NCBI GenBank assembly: GCA_017893485.1
Contig: CM030366.1
Coordinates: forward strand, 97,178,585-97,242,584
Length of the DNA: 64,000 bases
Direction: 5' to 3'
Source: Hemerocallis citrina
Taxonomy: Eukaryota > Streptophyta > Magnoliopsida > Asparagales > Asphodelaceae
Under the pieces are notes generated by a model. The model did no database searches and was not told the DNA's origin. It was given only the letters and a program-made list of their open reading frames with translations. The position numbers were made by a program, and so were the translations under genes. Positions 1-11,545 of the stretch are shown piece by piece. How positions within the stretch are numbered: position 1 is the stretch's first letter; each line of letters starts with the position of its first letter.

Positions 1-1513
1 ATATTTCCTTTTACTGCTGAATTATTATGCCATCGACATAATTAGTAATGAAATACCATGCAATTAGTGTTAGAATGCTATGAAACTTTTCAGGAACCTT
101 GCACATATGCTGAGGGTTCACCCCAAATTTTTATAGATTTTTATAATACATTTAGACCTTGTTTCCACCCCTTAGGAATTGACATCTAGCTGCTGCCAGA
201 ACAACTGAACCGTAAAGAACAGTACATTTGACCTAGATACAGTCCGAATTAGAAGAAAGTCCCTAAATATAACATGTAGCCCTATCTGTCTAGATGTCCA
301 TAGCCTACTTGAAGTCCGAATTTGGAGTTGTAATCTAGGAGATATATCTGTTTTAGTCTGACTGTGTCAGCCATTTCAGATTTACTGTTTCTTGTTTATT
401 ATTGTGTAATACACCATTTTGCTGCATTATCATTATTCACTTTACACTCTTATGACTACCCGCATATACATGAATGACTTAGTAATAAAATAATAAACAA
501 GCCGGGGTTTCTAAGGGTTGACCTAGTAGTGGACAGTCTCAGAAAATGTACTCGGTAGAAGGTGGAGAATTACTTGTGGAGACGTGTACTTGTTATCTTG
601 TTATCTTGTTACATGAACTTGGCGTGGAAGGTGGAGAATTACTTGTGGAGACGTGTACTTGTTATCTTGTTATCTTGTTACATGAAAACTTGGCGTGGAA
701 GGTGGAGAGTTACTTATGGAGACGTGAACTTGTTATCTTGTTATCTTGTTACATGAACTTGGCGTGGAAGGTGGAGAAATACTTGTGGAGACGTGAACTT
801 GTTATCTTGTTATCTTGTAATCTTGTTATCGTGATATACCCGAGTACACGCTCTGTAGACCCCACCACGAAGTCTAAAACGAACACTGTTGTGCGTGCAT
901 CGAACCTGTAGTATGGGATGCAGTAGTACATGCACTAGTTAGGAGAAATAACTTGATAATAGACCTAGTTGACATGTACATATACTTGATAAAGACCCTT
1001 GCTATTAGTCCATTATTGCCCTTGCAAATTTTATCTTGATTCATACTTCCTACACGTACCTTACTTCTTTACTCTCTGTTTTCACTACTTGCTGTCCGTA
1101 CTTGCTCTAAGGACATTTATTTTCCTTCTTTAGCTAATCCAGTCACAGGTGGACCTGAGGATCTACCAGAAGGAGTTGGAGAGCAGTACTTCTAGATTGG
1201 AGCAACTGTTGATAATAAATTTTCACTTTCATGTTCTCTTTCAATAATTGTAATTTCTTTATTCATTTAGATTTGTATCCCGGGCTTCTGACCCGTAATT
1301 GCTACTCGTTTCTCAGTAACATTATTATGTTGGAATATTTAATTTCTTGAATTCAATTATTGTTCTGTGATATTATTGATTGCGTGGCTGTAATTTAATT
1401 TCCTGAGTATTGTTGAGTTGAGAACTGGTACAGCTTATGAATGATATTAAAATCATTCGCTGGGCCTACGTCATGGGCTCGTCTTCCCGTATTTTGGGTA
1501 GCGGGGCGTGACA
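1..1513 (+). repeat. 5' LTR (3' portion) of the Tekay-like element
   Basis: This is identical to 8756-10268 except for eight substitutions. It ends in TGACA at 1513, directly before the primer binding site. It contains a four-copy tandem repeat of about 70 bp. The first roughly 2.06 kb of the LTR lie outside the window, judged from the complete 3' copy. Confidence 0.93.
546..815 (+). repeat. about 70-bp tandem repeat, four copies, in 5' LTR
   Basis: A unit built around GGTGGAGAATTACTTGTGG and runs of TTATCTTG repeats about every 70 bp. The unit leaves an apparent open frame, but this is a by-product of the repeat and not a gene. The matching array in the 3' LTR is at 9301-9570. Confidence 0.85.
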
Positions 1514-1520
1514 GGTTTTT

Positions 1521-1536
1521 AGTGGTATCAGAGCCA
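1521..1536 (+). other. tRNA-Met primer binding site
   Basis: TGGTATCAGAGCC starts at 1523, about ten bases after the LTR end at 1513. This is the usual initiator-Met tRNA priming motif of plant chromoviruses. It fixes the LTR/internal boundary. Confidence 0.85.
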
Positions 1537-1807
1537 GGTTTTGAGTAATGTGTCGATCAAATATGACTATCTTATGGATGTCTGACTTTGATTGGTGTAT
1601 TACTCGATCTTGGTTCTAACCAGATTTAACTCAACAATATGTACACCACACGAATCACATGAACATGTAATAACCAACATACTTCCTTTGCTTGATTCCT
1701 GATTGATTCCTTCGTATTCAAGTCCTTCATTTCCTAATCGTCCTGTTCCTTCCATTGATTGATATTTGTGCAATCTAGATACTAATTGTATTTTCTTAAT
1801 GCAGACT

Positions 1808-2422
1808 ATGGTTAGGAAGGAGACTTCATCTTCCCGTCCCGAGGATGACCCCGTGGGAGAGCCCACCATTGCACAAATTGTGCAAATGCTCAGAGGTAAC
1901 TCTTCTTCTTCCCAACAGAGGGAAGAACGGTCTGAGAACACTGCTATGCTCCAAATACTACAGCAGATGATGGCACAACAGCAAGAACAGAATGAGCGTC
2001 ACATGCAGCAGGTGACACAGATGCAGAGAGAGCATGCCGAGATGATGAAGGCAGCTTTAGGAGCGGTTAACAGAGAGCCTCTTGTACCTGTGCCTGGAGG
2101 ATTGCCGCCTAGACCGGACAATGTAGCTGATTTCATGAGGCTACACCCCAATAGATTCACAGGCGCTGAAGGTCCATTGGAGGCTGAGCAGTGGCTAATT
2201 ACGACAGAGCAGTTGTTGGTCGCTGCTAGAATAGCCGATGCAGACCGAGTAGATGTGGTAAGCATCCTGTTGACCGATCTTGCCCGTATCTGGTGGCAAG
2301 CTGAAGCTGATAGGTTGGAAAGGCCTATTGCATGGACCACCTTCACCGCGAGTTTTATGGTGAAATTCTTCCCCAGTGTCACTAGAGCTGAGATGGAGCA
2401 GCAATTTGTCAACTTGACTCAG
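1808..2422 (+). pseudogene. gag: Tekay-like gag, exon 1
   Basis: This encodes the capsid-like N-terminal part of gag. It begins with a Ser/Glu-rich segment and a Gln-rich stretch, and continues into the retrotransposon gag core (the WWQAEADRLE and WTTFTASF motifs near the end). I take the ATG at 1808; an in-frame ATG also exists at 1799. The bases just before (polypyrimidine, then TTAATGCAG) look like a splice acceptor, so a leader intron is possible. The frame stops a few codons past 2422, and gag resumes after a GT...AG segment. I call it a pseudogene because the downstream exon has two nonsense codons. Confidence 0.85.
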
Positions 2423-2501
2423 GTTTGGTAATGTTAATTAAGTCATTTATTGTTACCTATAACATATGTGACGATATTAATTAGAACATTATTTGACTCA
2501 G
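2423..2501 (+). other. putative 79-bp intron in gag
   Basis: The segment starts GTTTGG and ends GACTCAG. Removing it joins the two gag parts in frame with no loss of the conserved core. The same nine bases, TTGACTCAG, occur at 2414-2422 and at 2493-2501, just before and at the end of the segment. A flanking direct repeat like this could reflect origin by insertion or local duplication. Splicing is inferred from sequence only. Confidence 0.6.
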
Positions 2502-3138
2502 GGGAATCGAACGGTAGATGAGTATGCTGCAGAGTTTCTGCGGCTCAGCCATTTTGCACCTTCCTTGGTTACAACCGAGGAAGATCGAGCCCGCAGGTTC
2601 CTGTTGGGGCTCCGTCCGGACCTACACAACCAGTTGGTGGCCCACCGCCACCGCACTTATGAAGACATACTCGATGCTGCATGGGTCCAGGAACAAGCCC
2701 ACAAGAGGACCAACACTACTCAGCGAGGGGGACAGTACCCCGTCTTCTCTCGATCTGCTGTGGGGCCTATTCGGAGGCCAGCTCCGACCCCGCCTGTGAG
2801 AGTGCAGCCGTATCCGCCTGCTGTCCCGACATGTACCTTCTGCAACTGAGTCGGGCACTTGCACAAGGATTGCCGCCGTGCCAACCGCCTGTGCCTTACG
2901 TGCGGGGGTGTTGATCACGTCATGCGGGACTGCCCCAGGAACAGACCTGTTGCACCAGCTGGAGGTCCAGCTCAGTTTGGAGCACCGGTCCGACCTCAGG
3001 TGAGGCCACCTCCCCCTCCACGGAGACGTGCTTTCGTTCACTGGAGGATGACTCCTGGAGGAGGTCAGATGGGAGGACGTGGTTAGGCCTTCAACCTGAC
3101 TGTAGCTGAAGCGGAGACAGCTACTGGAGTAGTTGCAG
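2502..3138 (+). pseudogene. gag: Tekay-like gag, exon 2, zinc knuckle, two in-frame stops
   Basis: This is the C-terminal half of gag, starting GNRTVDEYAAEF. It has a proline-rich linker and CCHC-type knuckles (a CTFCN start near 2835, then CLTCGGVDHVMRDC near 2890-2935). A TGA at 2847-2849 falls inside the first knuckle and a TAG at 3084-3086 falls after the basic tail. The reading frame is otherwise continuous. Both stops can be explained by single C-to-T changes, as expected from decay of methylated cytosine. Confidence 0.85.
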
Positions 3139-3262
3139 GTATGTTGTAGTTGCATTTTGTTATTTTATATTCCGTTCTTGCATACCTCTTCTCCTTGCTA
3201 TTTGATCTTTTGTTATACCCTGCATGCAATTCCCATGTCTTATTCATTGAATTTTCTATTAG
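3139..3262 (+). other. putative 124-bp intron between gag and protease
   Basis: It starts GTATGTTG, has a T-rich body and ends TTTCTATTAG. Splicing joins the gag tail (phase 1) in frame to the protease leader that runs into [10 protein letters not shown]. Without splicing, gag ends in a stop shortly after 3138. This is sequence-only inference. Confidence 0.6.
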
Positions 3263-6200
3263 GCATTATTCTTGTGCATTCCCTCCCTGCCCATGTGTTG
3301 TTCGATTCTGGTGCAACCCATTCATTTGTGTCCTCCCGTTTCGTCGACCGTCATCGACTGGCAAGTGATGACATGCCAGTAGCTTGGGACATTACCACAA
3401 GTGGAGGTACTATTGTTTGCTCTAAAGTATGCAAGCAGAGTCCCCTACTGATTGGTGGCAGAGAGTTCGAAGCTGACTTAATTGTGATTAACAATTCGGG
3501 TTTCGACGTCATACTGGGAATGGACTGGCTAGGCATCACTCACGCAGTGATTGACTGTCGGAAGAAGAAGGTGACGTTCAAGCTTCTTGGGCAACCTGAG
3601 TTCGAGTTTCATGCGGGTGAGACACCGTCAGCATGTGTCGAGAGCCCGATTTCCCCGAAGGCTTGTGCACTTGAGTCAATGTGCACTGATGATGAAGTTG
3701 CGCCCGTGGTTGTGCGGGATTTCCTTGATGTATTCCCTGATGAGTTGCCTGGGATTCCACCAGACCGAGATGTAGTGTTCAGCATTGAAGTTCAGCCAGG
3801 CACTACGCCAATTTCGAAGAGCCCGTACCGCATGGCGCCAGCTGAATTGGCTGACCTGAAGGTACAAATCCAGGAGTTATTGGACAGAGGCTTTATCAGG
3901 CCAAGTGTTTCACCATGGGGAGCTCCAGTGTTGTTCGCCCAGAAGAAGGACGGTAGTCGCAGGCTCTGCATCGACTATCGGGAGCTGAACCAGGTTACGG
4001 TGAAGAACAGGTACCCACTGCCAAGGATTGATGATCTATTCGATCAGCTGGGAGGTGCATCCATGTTCTCAAAGTTGGATCTTCGCTCGGGTTATCATCA
4101 AGTCAAAGTAAAGACTGAAGATATTCCGAAGACGGCATTCCGCACAAGATATGGACACTATGAATTTTTAGTGATGCCCTTCGGCGTTACTAATGCACCG
4201 GCAGTATTTATGAGCTTGATGAACAGGGTATTCTCGCCATTCTTGGATCAATTTGTCGTTGTGTTTATAGAAGACATCCTGGTGTACTCACGGAATATGG
4301 AGGATCATGCCAAGCACTTGAGGATTGTCTTGCAGACCCTGAGAGAGAATCAATTGTACGGGAAGCTCAGCAAGTGCGAGTTCTGGTTAAATCGCATTGC
4401 TTTCTTGGGTCATGTTCTCTCCAGTGAGGGTGTAGCAGTTGATCCATCGAAGATTTCTGCTGTCAAGGGTTGGCCAGTACCGAAGTCAGTGCCAGAAGTA
4501 CGGAGTTTCCTAGGATTGGCAGGATACTACAGAAAGTTCGTTCAAGACTTCTCGAAGATCGCAGGACCTTTGACCAACTTGATGAAGAAGGAGCAGAGAT
4601 TTGTCTGGGATGGTGCATGTGAGGAAGCTTTTATGGAGTTAAAGAACCGGTTGACATCAGCGCCTGTGCTGACAATACCAGATAGTTCTGGAGGATTTGT
4701 GATTCACTGCAATGCCTCAGGTAGAGGTTTGGGCGCAGTTCTAATGCAGAAGGGTAGAGTTGTAGCGTATGCGTCAAGGCAGCTGAGACCGCATGAAAAG
4801 AACTACCCCACCCACGATCTAGAACTTGCAGCAGTGATATTTGCTCTAAAGTCATGGAGGCACTACTTGCTCGGAGATAGAGTCGAAATTTTCACAGATC
4901 ACAAAAGCCTCAAATATGTGTTCACGTAGAAGGATCTGAACATGAGACAGAGGAGATGGTTAGAATTGATGGCCGATTTCGACATCGATTTGCAGTACCA
5001 TCCGGGCAAGGTGAATCTGGTACCCGATGCTTTGAGTAGGAGGCCTACTGCAATGTTTCTGACCAAGCAGAAGGAAATATTAGAAGACATGAGGAGAATG
5101 GAACTGGAAGTAGTTCTCCTAGGTGTAGCGACGCAGTTTATGATGTTGCAGTTGCAGTCTTCATTAGTGGAGCAGATCAAGGCAGCTCAGGCAGATGACA
5201 AGCAATTGCAGGAGTTCCGTAGCGAAGTGGAGGCAGGTCTGAGATCTGACTTAGTCATTCATTCAGAAGGGTCACTCCGTTTTGGATCCAGGTTATGTGT
5301 TCCTAGAGGTGAAGTCAGGCAGAGATTACTCGAGGAAGCACATCAGTCTCAATACTCTATCCATCCAGGAGGTACCAAAATGTACAGGGACTTGAAGCAA
5401 CACTTTTGGTGGCATGGAATGAAAAGGGCTGTGGCAAGGTTTGTGTCACAATGCCTTATTTGTCAGCAAGTGAAGGCGGAGCATCAGAGGACCGCTGGAT
5501 TATTGCAGCCTCTTCCGATTCCAGAATGGAAATGGGAGAATATTACTATGGACTTTGTGACAGCATTGCCCAGGAGTCCTAAAGGTCATAACGCTATCTG
5601 GGTGATAGTGGACCGGTTGACGAAGAGTGCCCACTTCATCCCATTCAGGGTGGGTCAGTCTACTGAGAGCCTGGCAGAACGGTATATTCAGGAGATAGTG
5701 AGACTGCACGGTGTTCCCGTCAGCATCGTATCTGACAGGGACACGAGGTTCAGGTCGCATTTCTGGGAGAGTCTTCAACAGAGTCCGGAGAGCAGGTTGA
5801 ACTATAGCACAACATTTCACCCCCAGACGGACGGGCAGTCCGAGAGGACGATTCAGACACTGGAGGATATGTTGTGATCCTGTGTTCTACAATTTGGTGG
5901 TTCTTGGGAAGATCACTTGCACCTGGTCGAGTTTTCATACAACAACAGTTATCAGGCAAGCATCAATGCGGCTCCATTTGAAGCACTCTATGGTCGTAAA
6001 TGTAGGTCCCCAGTCTGTTGGGACGACATTGGAGAGAGGAAACTCTTGGGACCAGAGCTGATTACGAAGACAGTTGATGCAGTAGCTCAGGTCCGGAAGC
6101 ATCTGCAAGCCGCTGAGGACCGGCAGAAGAAATGGGCTGACTGTCGTCGCAGACCTCTAGAGTTTGAGGCAGGTGATCACGAGTTTCTGAAGGTATCGCC

Positions 6201-6588
6201 ATGGAAGGGCGCCATCCATTTTGGTGGTGGGGGCAAACTGAGTCCCCGATTTATTGGCCCTTTTGATATTGTGGAGCGTGTGGGCAAGGTAGCCTACCGA
6301 CTTGCTTTACCACCAGCATTGTCCGGAGTTCATGACGTATTCCACGTCTCTCAACTCAGGAAATATGTTAGAGATGACAGCCATGTGGTTGATTACTCGG
6401 AGTTGTCCATGAGACCAGACTTGTCTTGCGAAGTCCAGCCAGTTGCCATTGTGGACAGACGCGAGAAAGTGTTGAAGAACAAAGTGATTAAACTCGTTCG
6501 CGTCTCTTGGAATCCTCACTCGCCCGGTGAGTCAACTTGGGAATTGGAGAAAGAAATTTGGAAGAAATTCCCTCTTCACTTTGAGTAA
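3263..6588 (+). pseudogene. pol: Tekay-like pol: protease, RT, RNase H, integrase, chromodomain
   Basis: One frame carries all domains in order. They are the aspartic protease (DSGATHSF, near 3307), RT (about 3800-4320), RNase H (about 4690-4930), and the integrase HHCC zinc region (about 5338-5470) and DDE core (D near 5551, SDRDTRF near 5731, E near 5840). A C-terminal chromodomain follows (about 6430-6588, with the STWELEKEIW motif). Stops lie at 4927-4929 (TAG) and 5875-5877 (TGA). Two catalytic positions are also changed. The RT box reads FIEDI at 4264-4278 instead of the family FxDD. The first RNase H acid reads Asn at 4711-4713. The copy cannot make an active polyprotein. Confidence 0.93.
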
Positions 6589-6678
6589 TTGTATTTGTGT
6601 TGTTTGATTGTTTTTCTTTTCTTTTCGGGGTACCTACGATCCATCGATTTGAATTTCGAGGACGAAATTCTTCACGTA

Positions 6679-6692
6679 AGGTGGGTAGGATT
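6679..6692 (+). other. polypurine tract of the Tekay-like element
   Basis: AAGGTGGGTAGGATT lies directly before the 3' LTR start (TGTAACCCC). It follows the TTTCGAGGACGAAATTC signature common just upstream of the 3' LTR in this lineage. It primes plus-strand synthesis. Confidence 0.75.
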
Positions 6693-9600
6693 TGTAACCC
6701 CTATTTCTGATTATACGGGTTATTATTTTTTTGTGTGTCTTTGATGTATTATTTTTTTTCCCCCTAATTAATGTATCTGGGCCTTTGTCTTGTTGTGGGC
6801 TTATAGCTTCCATTTAAATTATTTTATTTCTTTTTTTTGTTTCTTTTTTTTGTGTGGCCCATCTGCACTCAAGCCCAACTCCTAATCCTATTGAGTATTG
6901 GATCCTAGTCTAATCTACCCACAACCCATTTCCTCTAACTAAACCCCAGACCCATTCTTCCACAATCCCACGATCTCCTCTCCCCCACTCCCGTTACTCC
7001 AAACTACCTCCCTCTCTCCCCGTTCTCTCTCTCCCTCTCCTTCTCTGTTAAAACAAAAACCCAACAAAACAAACCAAAACAAAAGCAACGAAACCAAAAC
7101 AAACTCAACAAAACCCATAACTCCATCTCTCCCTCCCGTAACTCTACTCCCCCTCTCCTGTTTAACAACGAAGCCAACCAAAACAAACAAACCCAACACC
7201 TTCGACATTCACCCTCGTCAGCACCACCACCTCTTCACCTCCGTCGTCCCCAACCTTCGAGATCCAATCCACCATCGCATCACCACTCAAACGAACCCAA
7301 CATCCCCGAAACCCATCACCTCCATCCACCGTCCCTTCACCATCGTCCTCGCCTCGCCCTCGCACCCCGAGCTCCGCCATTACCAGCACCTTCACCTACT
7401 CCCCTCATCCTCGACCTCGCCTCCTCCGAAACCCACCACCACCTCTAACCACCGCCATCACAATTCGCCATTACCCAAGCTCTCGACCCTCCACCATTGC
7501 TCCACCTCAACACCATTACCACCTCTGACCATCTTCTCCAGTCTCCTACGTCCCCTTGTCAACACCATCGCCTCCAACCGCCATCGCCATCATCCCCGAA
7601 CCCAGCCTTTCTCTTCTCCCCTGTTCGAAACCCACAACAGAGTCGACGCGCGTCGCTCCTCGACGTCGTCGCCGCCCCGTCACCACCGTGCTACCCCCCT
7701 CGCCGCATCGCTCCCCGACGTAGCATCACTGTCGAAGACCTCACCGCCGCACCTTCGCTCTCTCGCTCGCTGTTCGTCAAAGAAGGGAACGAAGAAGAAG
7801 AAAGGCGGGATTGAATCTCAGGCGTTCGATCGCTTCAAGATCCGTGCCCCCTGATCTGTGTTCGCTGTTCTGCCACAGCCGATCCGAGAATCGTTGTTCC
7901 CTGTTCATCTGGATCCTGTGCGGGGCGCGTTTCTGATTGGGCGCTGTTGCTGTTTTCTGTTCGGCGCACAGGGAATCCGTCCGCTGTCTTGCTGTTTTGG
8001 CCGATCTTTTGTGGGGAAATCAGCTCTTTGTTGCTTGCTTTTGGAGTTTCTACGTACGTACTTTGCACGTGCCTCTTGGGATTGTTCCCCGGGATACTGA
8101 TCCCGTTATTCTTAAATTATTCGAATCGACTACTACAAAAAGGCAAGTCCATTGAACTAATCTTTTTATTTTAGTTCAAATTAATTGATTTCCTGTAAGT
8201 AGTTCCAAATTTATTTATCGATAAATTGCCATGTGTCCCGTCTCGTTAAGAGTATCGAGGGTTTACACGAGCTAACCCGACGTACTCTTGACTTCTTTTA
8301 TTATCCCTTGAGTCAAACCCAAACCTGGACATGCATTTGATATGAATAAATTAATTTATACATGAGAAAAACATACCGTGATTAAATATATGCTATTTAC
8401 ATGAGATCTTGAGACCGGAACTTGACAATTAACTTGACTTGTTACTGGAGAAATACACTTGACTTGTTGACTTGGAAAAATTCACAATACTTGTTTTACA
8501 TTAATTCTTGATATATGTGTGATTCATTAGTTCGATAACTACTCACTTGATGAATATAAACATGGTAGTCTTTTTATAAAAATTCTTGTTGCATGTATTG
8601 TTTGGTACAGAGGTTTCGACCCTGTAAATATGAGAATTAGCACACAAGATGTAAATGAAAATTTTAGCCTATTGAGCATGATTTCCAACCCAAGTGACAA
8701 ATCTCAATTTGAAATCACGAGCTATAAGATATGACATTTTTAGTCCCGCTAGTCTATATTTCCTTTTACTGCTGAATTATTATGCCATCGACATAATTAG
8801 TAATGAAATACCATGCAATTAGTGTTAGAATGCTATGAAACTTTCCAGGAACCTTGCACATATGCTGAGGGTTCACCCCAAATTTTTATAGAATTTTATA
8901 ATACATTTAGACCTTGTTTCCACCCCTTAGGAATTGACATCTAGCTGCTGCCAGAACAACTGAACCGTAAAGAACAGTACATTTGACCTAGATACAGTCC
9001 GAATTAGAAGAAAGTCCCTAAATATAACATGTAGCCCTATCTGTCTAGATGTCCATAGCCTACTTGAAGTCCGAATTTGGAGTTGTAATCTAGGAGATAT
9101 ACCTGTTTTAGTCTGACTGTGTCAGCCATTTCAGATTTACTGTTTCTTGTTTATTATTGTGTAATACACCATTTTGCTGCATTATCATTATTCACTTGAC
9201 ACTCTTATGACTACCCGCATATACATGAATGACTTAGTAATAAAATAATAAACAAGCCGGGGTTTCTAAGGGTTGACCTAGTAGTGGACAGTCTCAGAAA
9301 ATGTACTCGGTAGAAGGTGGAGAATTACTTGTGGAGACGTGTACTTGTTATCTTGTTATCTTGTTACATGAACTTGGCGTGGAAGGTGGAGAATTACTTG
9401 TGGAGACGTGTACTTGTTATCTTGTTATCTTGTTACATGAAAACTTGGCATGGAAGGTGGAGAGTTACTTATGGAGACGTGAACTTGTTATCTTGTTATC
9501 TTGTTACATGAACTTGGCATGGAAGGTGGAGAAATACTTGTGGAGACGTGAACTTGTTATCTTGTTATCTTGTAATCTTGTTATCGTGATATACCCGAGT

Positions 9601-10268
9601 ACACGCTCTGTAGACCCCACCACGAAGTCTAAAACGAACACTATTGTGCGTGCATCGAACCTGTAGTATGGGATGCAGTAGTACATGCACTAGTTAGGAG
9701 AAATAACTTGATAATAGACCTAGTTGACATGTACATATACTTGATAAAGACCCTTGCTATTAGTCCATTATTGCCCTTGCAAATTTTATCTTGATTCATA
9801 CTTCCTACACGTACCTTACTTCTTTACTCTCTGTTTTCACTACTTGCTGTCCGTACTTGCTCTAAGGACATTTATTTTCCTTCTTTAGCTAATCCAGTCA
9901 CAGGTGGACCTGAGGATCTACCAGAAGGAGTTGGAGAGCAGTACTTCTAGATTGGAGCAACTGTTGATAATAAATTTTCACTTTCATGTTCTCTTTCAAT
10001 AATTGTAATTTCTTTATTCATTTAGATTTGTATCCCGGGCTTCTGACCCGTAATTGCTACTCGTTTCTCAGTAACATTATTATGTTGGAATATTTAATTT
10101 CTTGAATTCAATTATTGTTCTGTGATATTATTGATTGCGTGGCTGTAATTTAATTTCCTGAGTATTGTTGAGTTGAGAACTGGTACAGCTTATGAATGAT
10201 ATTAAAATCATTCGCTGGGCCTACGTCATGGGCTCGTCTTCCCGTATTTTGGGAAGCGGGGCGTGACA
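6693..10268 (+). repeat. 3' LTR of the Tekay-like element (about 3.58 kb)
   Basis: It starts TGTAACCCC after the polypurine tract and ends GCGTGACA. The last 1513 bp match the 5' LTR segment at window start. From about 6900 to 7800 it is very C- and CT-rich with CACC/TCC runs, like a leader region; open frames there are low-complexity and I do not call them genes. A four-copy 70-bp array is at 9301-9570. The start is inferred from the tract and the TG/CA ends, because the 5' LTR start is outside the window. Confidence 0.88.
9301..9570 (+). repeat. about 70-bp tandem repeat, four copies, in 3' LTR
   Basis: This is the counterpart of the array at 546-815, differing at two GCGTGG/GCATGG sites. 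The same copy number in both LTRs is expected from reverse transcription and recent insertion. Confidence 0.85.
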
Positions 10269-10975
10269 GGAGATCTGTAGCGCTGTGAATCATCATGAGG
10301 GTCTTAAACCCCTCCATGTGATCAGCGGGATCTCCCTCTCTGTTGTAGGTCTCGAACTGGGGAGACTTGAAATTCTGGGGGATCTCAGCTTCCAAGATTT
10401 GGGGGGAGAATGGGGGTCTGGTAGGCCGAGGACCGTGACCCGGCATTGGTCCGCCCTTGCCGAGATGGGTGAGGCAGTTCTCCATCTCCTATAGACGCCG
10501 GAGGACGGTGTCTACCTGTTCCTGGGAGCGGGTCGATCCGTGTGATTCGCTGCCCCTGCTCCTGACCGAGGATCAGAGCTGTTGCGGACCTCGGTTCTCT
10601 GGTCACCTCGGATGGCTTGGAGGTCCTCGTCTCGAAAATTTTGGAACTCGGCCCTCGTAATGGAGGCTTGGCCCACCGGGTCCTGTGGGTTCGGATGTCC
10701 ACAGGGCGAGCGGCTCTATTCTGGATTGTGCTCTCGGGATGGCCGCCTATGCTGGTTCGAGACCGAGTTGGAAGCGGCCTCTCCCCTTGTGCGGCTGGCC
10801 TGTCGATCCGAAATAACGCATCATAAGTCGGTCGCGTTTGAGTGAGAAGCACCCGAGCCCAATCTGGCCGCTCCGTGGGCCCGTAGTCGGTTGGAACCCT
10901 GGGCGTCCGCACGGCTGTGATGTGATGGGTCCGGTTGTCGTGCTGATATGATGGCCTTCTGGATTTTGGAGCCAT
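10269..10975 (-). pseudogene. gag: Tat-lineage gag fragment (Tat-1), cut by the Tekay-like insertion
   Basis: On the reverse strand a Tat gag begins at the ATG at 10975 (protein start MAPKSRRP). It runs to the conserved segment with PPQFETY/SPQFETY-like and DPADHMEGFKTLMMIHS motifs, then stops abruptly at 10269, where the Tekay-like LTR begins. A frameshift near 10490 separates the N-terminal part from the conserved part. The homologous gags at 26300 (reverse strand) and 41620 (forward strand) continue past this point, so the break is the insertion site. The rest of Tat-1 should lie beyond the left edge of the window. Confidence 0.8.
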
Positions 10976-11036
10976 GGGAGATCTCGGATTAGGGATGGCG
11001 TCCGTGGCAGGGCTCGGACGGGTGACCGTACTTTCG

Positions 11037-11057
11037 TTCCCACAGATGGCGCCAACC
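11037..11057 (-). other. primer binding site of Tat-1
   Basis: Read on the reverse strand, GGTTGGCGCCATCTGTGGG follows the LTR end CATCA directly. The same motif follows the Tat-3 5' LTR at 40924. It is a TGGCGCC-type site and not the Met-type site of the Tekay-like element. Confidence 0.7.
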
Positions 11058-11266
11058 TGATGCGGTTTGTTTTTGGGGTATGGGGGCAGCATGTGTGAGT
11101 TCTTGTAATTTGTAAATAGGAAACGGTGGTACTGGCGTTGTTCCGGCCCTGGGGAGTAGGATGGGCTCGGGGGTAGCAGCGAAGAGATGGAGGTGGGTGA
11201 CCGGCTCAGATCTAGTAGCTCGGCTCGGATCTTTGAGGCTCGGTTCGGATCTTCTATACATGCACA
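11058..11266 (-). repeat. Tat-1 5' LTR, part 1 (3' side)
   Basis: This matches the Tat-4 LTR at 52036-52230 closely (TGATGC..GTTTGTTTTTGGGG start, then GTGTGAGTTCTTG). It is interrupted at 11266 by the CACTA element and continues at 37377. Confidence 0.85.
11264..11266. other. target site duplication ACA, left copy, of the CACTA element
   Basis: ACA precedes the CACTA terminus at 11267 and is repeated at 37374-37376 directly after the other terminus. Three bases is the standard duplication for this superfamily. Confidence 0.88.
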
Positions 11267-11545
11267 CACTACAACACATGTGCAATTTACTGGCGTATAT
11301 TCCCTGGCATTTTACCATTTGCGCCGAGGTAGGGAGTGACCAGGAATGGGGCGTCAGATTGGATGGTTATGCACCGGCGGCCTCTATAAAACGCCGGGGA
11401 TTCATGATACTCACCGGAGGTTTATTTAGGAACGCCGGTGAATGGTATTATTCACCGGCGTCTTAATAACACACGCCGGGGAATATATAGATACATTCAC
11501 CGGCGTTTGTAATTGCAAACGCCGGTGAATTAACTGAGATAAAAC
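11267..11545. repeat. CACTA left end: terminal inverted repeat and subterminal repeats
   Basis: The terminal repeat is followed by at least six copies of the ACGCCGG(T/G)GAA motif in both orientations (near 11391, 11432, 11448, 11472, 11495 and 11516). In CACTA elements such subterminal motifs bind the TNPA-type protein; that role is inferred here. Confidence 0.85.

Larger units (their letters stand above)
1..10268 (+). mobile_element. Ty3/gypsy chromovirus LTR retrotransposon, Tekay/Del-like, left end outside window
   Basis: The order is LTR, Met-type primer binding site, gag with zinc knuckle, aspartic protease, RT, RNase H, integrase, C-terminal chromodomain, polypurine tract and LTR. That is the plant chromovirus layout, and the long LTRs and pol motifs fit the Tekay/Del lineage. 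Bases 1-1513 and 8756-10268 are the same LTR segment at an offset of 8755, with eight substitutions by eye (about 0.5%), so insertion is recent. The coding region nevertheless has four in-frame stops. The right flank (GGAGA) is inside the gag of a reverse-strand Tat element; the left target duplication is off the window. Confidence 0.95.

Noticed and set aside
546..911. Open frame of about 121 codons in the LTR, repeated at 9301-9666
   Set aside because: It is produced by a 70-bp tandem repeat in the LTR. It has no protein-like composition outside the repeat, and the twin copy is simply the other LTR.
7497..7814. Pro/Ser-rich open frame of about 105 codons
   Set aside because: It lies inside the C-rich part of the Tekay-like 3' LTR, has low complexity and no conserved motif.
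10269..10273. GGAGA as the target duplication of the Tekay-like element
   Set aside because: Only the right copy is visible; the left end lies outside the window, so it cannot be confirmed.
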